This document shows, in pieces, positions 28,140 to 37,181 of a stretch of DNA of 58,243 bases. Every line of letters begins with the position of its first letter. Position 1 is the first letter of the stretch. Both the position numbers and the translations under genes were made by a program. The notes below the pieces were generated by a model. The model worked only from the letters and a program-made list of their open reading frames with translations, was not told the origin of the DNA and made no database searches. Location of the stretch: assembly GCA_001642005.1 (NCBI GenBank), contig LWCA01000079.1:1-58243 (forward strand), written 5' to 3'. This DNA is from Intoshia linei (Eukaryota; Orthonectida; Rhopaluridae).

Positions 28140-29696
28140 ATGTCGGAAGAATTCGATGTCGAACGAATGCTTGATGAGAACTTTGAGCGTCAATCTGTAA
28201 ATTATGATTTTAATATTTTAATAATTAAATTTTTAGAGACGACGGAAAGAGTACTGTTGTTTCATTTGTGTTTTAATTATTTTTAGACGGAAATCTAAAA
28301 GTCCTAGTCGAGATCGGGAAAGAAGAAGAAGGTAAACTGAATATATTTAAATGTAATGAATATTTAGATCTCGAAGTAGAGAAAGAGACCACGATCGGGA
28401 CAGGCGTCGAAATCGAGATTATGTTGAACCTCAACGGAAACAGAGAGAAACTGAATTTGAAAGAACGTATAAATTTTTATGTATTTAAACTACAAATATT
28501 TAGTCTTACTGCCGAAGAAAAGGATATGAGAACTGTTTTTTTGATGCAATTGGGACCTCACGTAAGGAGTCGGGATATTGAAGACTTTTTTAGAAATATC
28601 GGCGAGGTTTTAGATATTGAATTTTAAAAACCTAGATTTAGGTTAGAGATGTTAAATTGATTATGGACAGTAAAACTAGAAGGCCGAAAGGGATTGCCTA
28701 TGTAGAATTTTACGACATTGAATGTGTTTCTAAAGCAATAGGCATGACTGAGCAGATATTAGTAGACAGACCTGTCAAAATTATTGCTTCCCAGGCCGAA
28801 AAAAACAGAATTGGATCAGCAAGTGTTCCATTATATAAACAGCATAAATCCACACTTGTAAAGTTGTACGTGGGAAATTTACATCCGAGTGTTACAGAAT
28901 ACAACCTGGAACAATTATTCGAACCATTTGGACGAATTGAAAACATCCGTTTGGAATATGAACGATTTACCCGGAAATCTTTAGGATATGGTTATGTCAC
29001 GTATTCTAGAGGTGAAGATGCTAAGAAAGCGTTGGATAGTATGAATGGATTCGAATTAGCTGGAATGCACACTAGAGTAAGTTATTGCACAGAAAAAATT
29101 GCCGAAATGCACCCGGGAGGTCTCGATAACGACCAAATGGATAGAGCTGGAATAGACCTTGGAGCTACAGGAAAACTTCAACTGATGGTTTTATTAATTT
29201 AAAGGTTTTTTATCTTTTAGCAAAAACTCGCCCATGGAACCGGTATGATTGTACCCACTAGTTTACCTTCTCATTCGACCACATCGCGTACCGTTCAACA
29301 GCCCGGGATGTTTGCGAAAGCTAAAACTGTTGCGAGTACTACTTCGTGTTTCATGTTGTCCAACATGTTTGATATCCGAACGTAATTTTATAAAAATTTG
29401 TTGTACATTAATTTAGTGAAAACGATAAAAACTGGGACAAGGAAATTAGAGACGATGTGATCGAGCAGTGTGCCAAGTACGGTGGAATTATTCATATTTA
29501 TGTGGATAAAAAAAGTGCACAAGGAAACGTTTATATAAAGTCTCCATCCAATGAAATGGCAGAATCAGCAGTTAATGGATTACATGGTCGATGGTTTGGT
29601 GGTAAAATGATTACTGCAGCATATATACCCGTACAAAATTATCACAAACTTTTTCCATCGGCTGCTCATCAAGATAAATTGCTCAAAGTAGATTAA
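28140..29696 (+). CDS. RBM39: RBM39 (CAPERα)-like splicing factor
   Basis: Nuclear SR-like RNA-binding protein of the U2AF65-related family. Eight exons (28140-28196, 28237-28250, 28287-28331, 28368-28466, 28504-28606, 28642-29187, 29221-29381, 29417-29696) join to 434 residues. An Arg-Ser/Arg-Asp-rich N terminus is followed by 'LTAEEKDMRTVFLMQL' (start of RRM1), 'KGIAYVEFYD' and 'SQAEKNR', RRM2 with KLYVGNLHPSVTE and 'LGYGYVTYS', the linker 'GIDLGATGKLQLM', and a C-terminal U2AF-homology motif ('SNMFD', 'GGIIHIYVDKKSAQGNVYIK', 'HGRWFGGKMITAAY'). All seven introns are 33-40 nt and exon 2 is a 14-nt microexon. Its stop is 28 bp from the convergent PDP stop. Confidence 0.97.
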
Positions 29697-29724
29697 ACGC
29701 AATTAACTGTATATTTTATTACAA

Positions 29725-31180
29725 TTAAAATTTTATAATAACAACGCTCATATCGTCCATGTAATTACGCCGGTAGGGTTTTGATAAAATATCAGATATA
29801 GCCCCATGATTATACCCAAGGCAGTGGCGTATAACATTAGTGCAATAATTGTCATTTTCGTATGATGTTTCTAGTTTATTTCTTTGACTGAGTCTTTGAT
29901 GTATAACACTAAGCGTTTCATCATCGGGTTGAAAAGAATCGGGAATTTCTTTAGACATGATGTGACCGTTCACTAAATGCATTATATTTTCGGTACGCAT
30001 TGTTTCCCAAATACCATCGCTAGCTATAATTAAGAAACAGTCATGTTTTGTTATTTTTTTATGTACAATTTCAGGTTTTGCAGTTAGGTATGGTGGGGTC
30101 TTTGATTGGATGGGTACAATATCATCTACGTTAAACTTGTCAATTTTTTTGTTTTTCATCATTAGATTCAAAACAATGTTGAAATTTTCCCTTGACAATT
30201 TCAACATAAAATCGCCAAAACACCTCAAGGGAATCAAGGTTCCTAAAAGTCTTTCTTGTAATATAATATATTTTGATTCTGATTTGGGGTGTTGACTCAT
30301 AATTCGTTCCACTTCAGTTGCATTTGAAGCGTTTTGGTCAACAGACAATGGACTAATCAAAAGTTGGTCTGATTGTCGAGAACCCATCATAGCTCTACAA
30401 TCACCACAATTTGAAATAAAAAGGTGGGTTTCTTTGTTATCATTAAATAAACATGCAACGTTGGCACAAGAACCCGAAAGCGATACTTTCAAATTTGTAA
30501 TGTCTGTTTTCATTTCACTTCCCATGTCATTATCTAAAGTGCAAAAGGCTTCACTTATAGATTTTGATATATTATCAAGGTCAAACTTTTTGACTTGTTC
30601 TTTCAAACGAGTTTTTATGTAGTTTCGTATTGAATACAAATGAGTAGATGATAATCTATAATATTGGTTTGAATTTGGTAGGATATTATCCACACGGTTG
30701 TCAAAAATAGCATTGAGGACGTTCTTATAATGAATCTCTTTTTGGGACAATGTTTTGTCCAAAATTTGTAATTTTTCAGTCAGCTGTTGCTCGTCCAAAA
30801 GAGATATGTAAATATAATCAAATAGTCTTTGACTTAAACTTTGGGCGCAATAGTTTCCTCCATGACCATCGTAGATTCCAAATAAACTAAATGCTCCATT
30901 AATATTAAACCGAGTATTGCTAATAACATCTTCGATAGGTTTGTTTGCAGCAATTTGATTAATATTGACTTCAAAGGACTTTGACCCTATAAATAAACAT
31001 AGTTATTGAATATAGTACACAATTACCGCAATTTGAAGCGAATGTTTGTTCATTCTTGGACAGAAAATTGGATACCTGGGTAGATGTAAGGTACTTTTTG
31101 TTGACATTAAAGTAATCAAACAATGACAATAGTTTTGAATTTTTTAAAATAAAACTTTGCCAAAAACTAAACATCCACAC
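29725..31180 (-). CDS. PDP1: Pyruvate dehydrogenase phosphatase catalytic subunit
   Basis: PP2C-family Mg/Mn-dependent phosphatase of the mitochondrial matrix that dephosphorylates and activates pyruvate dehydrogenase E1α. Two exons (31027-31180 and 29725-30986) give 471 residues. The N terminus is hydrophobic with scattered Lys and no acidic residue in the first ~15, compatible with a mitochondrial presequence. Then come 'LTSTQVSNFLSKNE', 'NINQIAANKPIEDV', the PP2C metal motif GIYDGHGG, SGSCANVACLF, 'NCGDCRAMMG', 'LSVDQNASNATEVERI', 'RLLGTLIPLRCFGDF', IIASDGIWE, and the C-terminal 'KPYRRNYMDDMSVVII'. The order and the ANxPIED block are specific to PDP rather than general PP2C. It shares a 123-bp divergent region with UBE2K. 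Confidence 0.93.
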
Positions 31181-31303
31181 GTGTCTAATTTTTACAAATA
31201 GGTTGGTTTGTCGTAGTTCATTACATTATCGTTACTACATATTTGTTAATAGTTACCGTATTTATTTTACTAAATTTTTCAATTTTGTATATTTCTTATA
31301 TCT
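31181..31303. promoter_or_regulatory. 123-bp divergent intergenic region PDP / UBE2K
   Basis: Start codons of the two genes face away from each other across 123 bp, implying a bidirectional promoter by spacing. No specific element is assigned. Confidence 0.45.
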
Positions 31304-32061
31304 ATGTCTAATATTGCAGTAAAAAGACTAAAACGTGAATTTCTCGATAATGAAAAATACGCCACGGTAATATTACCCATTATTTATTTAATTGTTCAAC
31401 AGGAAGGCGATTCCATGATAACTTTGGAGCTTATTGATCAGAATTATTTGCATGTGCAAGGAACTATTTTGGGAGCACAAGATACACCATACCATCAAGG
31501 GCACTTTTTAATCAATATTGTTATACCCGAATCTTATCCATTCAGTCCTCCAAAGGTTTGTTAATTACATTGAATATATTACCATTTAGGTAACTTTTAA
31601 AACGCCAGTTTGGCATCCCAACATTAGTTCAGTTACAGGTGTTATATGTTTGGATATATTGAAAGAAAAATGGTATTATTTTTTTTGTATTTTTAAAATT
31701 ATCTAAAATGTATAAATTAGGGCAGCTTCGCTCACTCTTAGAACGGTATTGTTGTCTATACAAGCACTTTTGTCGTGTCCGGTACCAGAAGACCCTCAAG
31801 ATGGTGTTGTTGCTTCTCAATACATTAAAGATAAATCATTGTTCGAAAAAACAGCTCAATATTGGACTCACGCTTTTGCTAGTGGGCCGTATTTCGATGA
31901 AAACCAAGAACAACAAGTTAAAACTATTGTGGGAATGGGATTCAATCATGTTTACATTTTCAAATTTTCCTATAATATTTTAGTTTGAGGCAATTTCGAA
32001 TTTATCTTATGTTGATTGGGACATTGAATTGGCTTCCCAGCGACTTTTAGACGATAGATAA
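31304..32061 (+). CDS. UBE2K: Ubiquitin-conjugating enzyme E2 K (E2-25K)
   Basis: E2 enzyme that builds Lys48-linked ubiquitin chains. Five exons (31304-31366, 31403-31555, 31590-31672, 31721-31949, 31984-32061) give 201 residues against 200 in human. The UBC core starts '[13 protein letters not shown]' and has '[12 protein letters not shown]', the HPN motif in '[11 protein letters not shown]' and the catalytic Cys in 'GVICLDIL', then '[14 protein letters not shown]' and '[10 protein letters not shown]'. A C-terminal UBA domain ('IVGMGFNH', '[11 protein letters not shown]') marks it as UBE2K. Introns are 34-48 nt. Confidence 0.97.
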
Positions 32062-32318
32062 TGTAAAATTTTCTTATGTTATTAAATATATTACCATTTA
32101 CTTTATTTAAATATTTTAAGATAAAATTCTGCTTCAGTGGTGTTGAACTCAAATATAGACTACACTATAGTCCAGTAATGGCAGCCAACTAAAACTAGGT
32201 GTGTTAAATTTAATACTATTTTCAGAAATTTTTTTCTAGTGTTTTTATCAAAAAAAATATTAGTTTAACTAAGTCGAACAACTTGATGAAAAATGAGTTA
32301 AAAAAATAATTTTTACAT

Positions 32319-32560
32319 TTATTTAGATTTAAAAAATTGAGCTGCAAGCTTTTCAATGGGAGGTTCATAACTTGTTGATTTTAACGCTACACAAGCAAAA
32401 CTAGTTTCATCGTGAAGTTTATTTTTTTTATGATTTTTTACATTATTCAATGTGGAAAATAACGATTCACAAGAATATGTAGATATAAATATAGCTTTAG
32501 CTAGATATTTCAGATTATTAAATGTTTCAGGCATAGAATTCCAAACTTCTAAAACATATT
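32319..32560 (-). pseudogene. hAT transposase C-terminal fragment (ZBED/GTF2IRD2-like type)
   Basis: The minus strand reads 'FNNLKYLAKAIFIST', then 'YSCESLFSTLNNVKNHKKN' and 'LHDETSFACVALK', ending at a TAA. This matches the dimerisation domain of the ZBED5/GTF2IRD2-type hAT transposases (ST-Y-x-CES-x-FS-x-M ... R-N-x-L-x-DE). No start or upstream transposase is found nearby, so it is a fragment. Confidence 0.8.
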
Positions 32561-33034
32561 TGATTGGTCAAAGTAGGTAACATCTTCAAATGCTTTTGTA
32601 AGTCTATTTCGTTCTATTACTTTAATTTCTGATCTCACTTATTTTAGAAGTATTTTTTATTTTGAGTGAACTTATATATTTTTTCAAGTGTATATTTTTT
32701 ACACGCAAATACGTACTTTGTCATCACTGCTACAGTCGATTACGTCACATGAAAATGATTAAATATGAACTTACATAAATATCGTGTTAGAGGTATTATA
32801 CAATTACGACAACAATTTGCCATGTAATTCAAAGTTTAAATGAAACTGATTCTGAATGAATGATTTACCTTTTTTGGGTATGAATTATGAAGCCTTAGGT
32901 ACAAAACAAAATTGCCCATGTCTAAAAGTTTATTTAAATTTAATCTCAAATTTGTGTCATATTATTAACAATGAGATATAACAAGATTTTTATAAAGTTT
33001 TATATTTCTTGCATAATATTAAAATGTAATATTA

Positions 33035-33120
33035 CAGTGAAACCTCTATAAACAAACGATTTTGAAAATTTAACGACTAATTTGTTTATTGGAGTATCAA
33101 AAAAGCGTGATAAGTGTCAA
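33035..33120 (+). mobile_element. Tigger/pogo-type terminus
   Basis: A single element end, 'ACAGTGAAACCTCTATAAAC', preceded by TA, resembles the terminal inverted repeats of Tigger/pogo elements. The other end was not found, so this is a truncated relic. Confidence 0.5.
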
Positions 33121-33145
33121 AAATATACAAAAAATGTAAAATAAT

Positions 33146-33265
33146 TATCGGTCCTAAAATTAAAAAAAAATTCTGATAGAGCTTATTCCAGTTGATATAA
33201 ATACAAAACTTTACCCCTCGAAATCTACGCATTCCCGGTGAAAAATAATTTTTAATAATATTATC
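33146..33265 (-). repeat. Repeat family B fragment
   Basis: Contains 'tctgatagagcttattcc', 'gttgatataaatacaaaa' and 'cgcattcccggtgaaaaat', the outer end of the longest B copies in reverse orientation. Confidence 0.7.
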
Positions 33266-33279
33266 AAACTATTTTCGAA

Positions 33280-33787
33280 TCATTTCTATTTATCAAATCT
33301 AATAAAATTAAGATGGAATAATTGACTTTAAATTAAAAGGTAATGTGATATGACGGTCTACGTGAAACAAGTTTGGGAGCCACTTCTTTAAAGGATTGAT
33401 AATGGTGAATAGTAGGATTTTTAAATTAGATTTTCAACGTCAATTTATTTTTTAAGTACCGTATTTTTCGGAGTATAAGGCGCGCCCTGTATAAAAAAAC
33501 AATTTTCAATTCACAAAATTCACATATAAGGCGGATTAGCGTATAAGGTGCGAGAAATTTTATTAAGAGAAGTTTTAAAAAAACAGAAGAGTTTTTCTCG
33601 AAAAATTAAGAGTCAAATGGTACAATATATAGTTAGAAAAAATTTTCCCTTGCAAAATCCTTCTATAAGGCGCATTCTTAATTTTTCATATAAAAGGGTG
33701 TGCCTTATACTGTGAAAAATGCGGTATAATAAAAATGTGCTCTCGTAAGAGCTAGGTGCTGTTTGTACATAGTACATAACAATCAAA
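33280..33787 (-). repeat. Repeat family A copy, split by a MITE
   Basis: Reverse copy. The body (33290-33456, 'gccacttctttaaaggatt') and the head (33727-33787, 'gagctaggtgctgtttg' then a GTACATAGTAC palindrome) are separated by the TA-flanked MITE at 33459-33724. Confidence 0.75.
33459..33724. mobile_element. 266-bp TA-flanked MITE
   Basis: Ends are CCGTATTTTTCGGAGTATAAGG and its inverted counterpart (CCTTATACTGTGAAAAATGCGG), with 4 mismatches over the first 22 positions. A TA dinucleotide flanks each side (33457-33458 and 33725-33726). The ends resemble the widespread 'accgtatttttcggactataag' class of pogo/Tigger-type MITEs. It interrupts repeat A. Confidence 0.85.
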
Positions 33788-34032
33788 ATAATTTACTATA
33801 ATTTACATAAATTGTACATCGTACATAAAGTCATAAAAAAAGTTTTAAATTTTAAATTGAAAATGGGACAAAAAATCAGTAAATATTCATGATTCTATAA
33901 AACATCATCCAAGAAATATAAAAATTAATTTTTCACATAAATGATAGATAATATAGACTTTTTATTGAGCTAGTAATAAAAGTATAATAGTAAAAACCTA
34001 GGTTAAATATTTGATTAGATTTATATACAAAT

Positions 34033-34704
34033 ATGGACAAAATGCATACAATATTGATAACGCTAGCATTTCTTTCATTAAATGTGAATTGCGAAGAAAT
34101 TGAAATTGGCAGTCGCAAAATATTTGAAGTTGATATTAACAGTTTGAAAAATCAAATCGGAAATGGAAGATATGACATGACTATTATAATTTGTATTGCA
34201 TTTTTTAATGTTATTTCAGAAATAATATGGAATGTTATATTATATTTGTTTTATGGTGTAGATTCGGTTATAACTATATATAGTGAATATTACTTGGCAC
34301 TTAACACTGTTTCTTTATCTTTTTCAGATGTAGCTGAGATGTTAATCGAATTTAATATCAATAAATATACCGTAACACTTAGCATATATTTGATATTTGT
34401 TATATCGTTTGCCATTGTGGAGTATATATCAAATGAATTAATTGATACAAATTTATTGAAAATAAACTACACTATTTATACTATCGTTTATTTATATTTA
34501 ATAAGTATTATTTGCCATAATTGCACCTTTTTTTCAAAGCTTTTTATGGATGTATTAATGCAATTAACATTATATCACATTTACAAATTAAATAATGACA
34601 ATAATCCAACCAGTTATGCTAAATGGAATGGCGTGATAATGAAACACATTCATCATACTAATTTGATAAACATGAAATTTGTATACAATCCTTTATATGT
34701 ATAA
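34033..34704 (+). CDS. Orphan multi-pass membrane protein
   Basis: A single open frame of 223 codons with no recognised family. It starts with a clear signal peptide (short positive head, then 'ILITLAFLSLNVNC') with cleavage likely before EEIEIG. It has at least three further hydrophobic segments, roughly residues 50-75 ('IIICIAFFNVISEIIW'), 112-133 ('LSIYLIFVISFAIVEYI') and 145-165 ('IYTIVYLYLISIICH'). It is rich in Ile, Asn and Tyr, following the AT bias. It is the only gene here without obvious introns, although intron-like GT...AG stretches occur inside the frame. The stop is TAA at 34702. It could be a lineage-specific membrane protein or a long chance frame. Confidence 0.5.
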   Translation: MDKMHTILITLAFLSLNVNCEEIEIGSRKIFEVDINSLKNQIGNGRYDMTIIICIAFFNVISEIIWNVILYLFYGVDSVITIYSEYYLALNTVSLSFSDVAEMLIEFNINKYTVTLSIYLIFVISFAIVEYISNELIDTNLLKINYTIYTIVYLYLISIICHNCTFFSKLFMDVLMQLTLYHIYKLNNDNNPTSYAKWNGVIMKHIHHTNLINMKFVYNPLYV

Positions 34705-35219
34705 TAATGTAATATAATTGTATTATAATAATATATAAATAATATTTAGTTATTAACTTATTAATGTAGATGAACAAGACATTGTGTTGTTTGATTATTT
34801 ACATATTATCACATACGTTATAAATAAAAGTTATAATTTTAGTTGTTTGTAAGAATTCTTGCCATTTATAGAAATATACTATGGTGTATACAGCATGAGT
34901 AAGGTGGTTATTACGTAAATCTGCCGATTGCTAACATTATAATTTTAAAACCAATTTTTGTTCATAAAAATTTTTAAAGATTATTATTCACTTACATCTA
35001 TAATATTGTCGAAATTACCCTTGAATGTTTAAATCAAAAACAATCTTAAAAACCTTATTGAAAATTTGATTCAAAAAAAATTTTTATTAAACGCTTCTTA
35101 AAATTTGGTTTACAAAAATTTCTAAGAAAACACTAAAATTTATGTTCAAAAAAAATTACTAAAACCCAAAATTAATCTAAAATATAAATGAAAGTATTAT
35201 ACATTCTATACAACATATA
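34705..35219. other. Non-coding AT-rich stretch
   Basis: No gene, repeat family or transposon end that I can name. AAATTTT-rich with many short homopolymers. Confidence 0.4.
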
Positions 35220-36516
35220 TTATGAAGTCCTGATTATTCGAAAATTTGAAAAAATGAAAAAATATCAAATATAAAAGGAATATGGGGTTTCCCAACTTTT
35301 GAATATTACTGTAATGAAAGTGTTAGATTTGTGGATTACAAGTTCAATTTCTATTAAAGATAAAAAAAATATTGTAAATATGTTAAAGACATACGGCGGA
35401 CGCTATAATTTATAAAAAAAGAAAAAAATTGGAGATGTAAGTCTTAAATATTACGTGAAGATAATTTTTTTAAATTATGAATCATAAAAGATGTTGCTAA
35501 TTTTTTAGTATGATAATTAGTATTATAATGAGTAACAGGTAAGATTTCTGGGTCTTTAAGTTCAGACATTATTTGATTTTCTTCATATGTATTATTTTTT
35601 TCAATAGTTATTGTATACATTGTGTTTTGAAGCAAGAAAACATTGTGTACTACCTTTGTGTTCATCAAACAAACGAATTAGTTCTTTCTTTGTAGATGCA
35701 GTTAAATATTTTTTTTTTAAATTTTCTTTGTTCATGTTGCAGAAATAACAAATTTTTGAATAGCACTTTTTGTAAACAATAATTGTGAATAACAATAAGA
35801 GCTTCACTTTAATTTGGATAAATTATGTTCATCGTTCACGTAGTAGAATGTTCACGATTCATTTACTTTTTTCATAATAAATTATAAAAAAATTTTTTTG
35901 TTGTTTATTATTGGAGAAGTTCACGTTATAGAAGGTTCATCTTATAGAAGGTTGACTGTATTCAGTTTTATAAAAAAGATTTTTGTCTGCAATTTGACGG
36001 GAAAAGGGCTCATGATTATGTTAATACTATTGTTAAATTTTTAGCGGTGTGTATATAACATCTGATGGATTTTCTAAAATTATAACTCGTCGGGGTCTGA
36101 TCAATTCGAAAAATGAAACAATATTAGTTTTTTGCATACTATTATACATTTACGAAATATTAAAAATATTTAATTTTTTCTTAGGCACACCTACAAACTA
36201 TAGTAATTATTTAAACACAATAGTTTTTGCCAAACTAAACGTTTCCGTAATCAATGTTATCTTAAATATGGTCAAACTAAGATAAGCCCTCGTATATGCT
36301 ACTCATACATAGTTATGTATACAAATTGTATACTAAAATTCAGTATCCTTGAGCATCCTCGTAGAGTTTTCAAATTTTGTTAAAATTTTGTATTTTAAGT
36401 TAACTTAACAAAACGAAACTTTCCACTTTACTGTATATTAAAAAAAGTTGTGTCAACTCAATAGTGTTTGATTATGCCAGTGGAACACGGCCAGATTGTT
36501 TATACTGGCCACCCTG
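35220..36516 (+). mobile_element. Degraded second copy of the 49738-51915 hAT family
   Basis: Several blocks match the 2.2-kb hAT element: 'ctgtaatgaaagtgttagat' corresponds to 50259 onward, 'caatttgacgggaaaa...gctc' to 50650, 'catctgatggattttctaa' to 50720, and the tail 'cttgagcatcct' to 51790. The right terminus GGCCACCCTG at 36507-36516 corresponds to the TIR of the intact element. A pogo fragment interrupts it at about 35437-35960. The transposase frames are destroyed. Confidence 0.75.
35437..35960 (-). mobile_element. Pogo/Tigger-like fragment inserted in the hAT relic
   Basis: A minus-strand frame (35601-35807) reads 'YLTASTKKELIRLFDEHKGS' and 'LASKHNV', the CENP-B/psq-type helix-turn-helix that begins pogo and Tigger transposases. 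The right end 'tatagaaggttgactgta' at about 35940-35957 reads on the other strand as TACAGTCAACC..., a pogo-type terminus at a TA. The left end is not identifiable and most of the transposase is missing. Confidence 0.65.
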
Positions 36517-36612
36517 ATAATCAATTTAAAATTCAGTCTAAAAAATAAAAAGTTCGCACATGACTGAGTTTTAAGAAACTACGTAACATTCAAGTTACTT
36601 TAAATTAAATTC

Positions 36613-36618
36613 ATTTAT
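36613..36618 (-). promoter_or_regulatory. Poly(A) signal of the cysteine-rich gene
   Basis: AATAAA on the minus strand four bases after the stop of the giant cysteine-rich gene, supporting 36622 as its true 3' end. Confidence 0.6.
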
Positions 36619-36621
36619 TAA

Positions 36622-37181
36622 TTAAAAAATTAAAAACATGAAAATAATTTGAATTTGCATAAAAACTTTCATCCAAAATGCATTAGATATTATATCATAA
36701 TTGCAGATATCCTGGTCACAACATGAGATACATGATTCTTTATTAGAAATATTGACACAAAATTTCTTTTTAAAGTTCAAAGTGTTGCAGACATTAAAAT
36801 CACAGTATCTTTTGTATTTTAAAACATTTGTGTTCATATCATTTAGCCTTTCAATCTATTAAATTAAAATTTGTAATAGAATATAATCATTAATCAGTAA
36901 TTCCTCTGATGCTTACTTGGGATATATGGTAAAAAGTAGGCCCACAATTTTATTTTAAGTTATAATTATATAATACATTGTAAATATTACATAGCAATCT
37001 CCTGAACACACATTTAATGTCATATTCGCTGTATCTTTGGTGCAATTCATTATAGAAGGATGACATTGATAGCACCGCTTTTTTCCACATGTATAATTAT
37101 TGTTTCCCAAAAAATAACCCTTGTTACAGGTTGTACAACGTGGCTTATAATCAGCACAAGAATTACAACCTGTTTGACAAT
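36622..37181 (-). other. Terminal exons: last 6-Cys module, Ly6/uPAR (LU) domain and GPI-type tail
   Basis: Exon 36991-37181 ends one 6-Cys module ('CNKGYFLGNNNYTC') and begins an LU domain: 'CYQCHPSIMNC', a spacer, then 'CSGDCY'. The next exon (36622-36855), joined in phase 0, carries 'YCDFNVCN', 'FCVNIS', and the LU signature ESCISCCDQDICN (CC-x-x-D-x-CN). After that come about 20 residues with a small-residue region (ISNA) and a hydrophobic end ('VFMQIQIIFMFLIF') with no cytosolic tail, as in GPI-anchored LU proteins. The phase-0 intron inside the LU domain is the only internal intron of the gene that is not phase 1. Confidence 0.82.

Noticed and set aside
36622-37181. Reading the LU domain as a three-finger toxin
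   Set aside because: It is the membrane-proximal part of a very large protein and is followed by a GPI-type hydrophobic tail, which fits cell-surface Ly6/uPAR proteins and not secreted toxins.
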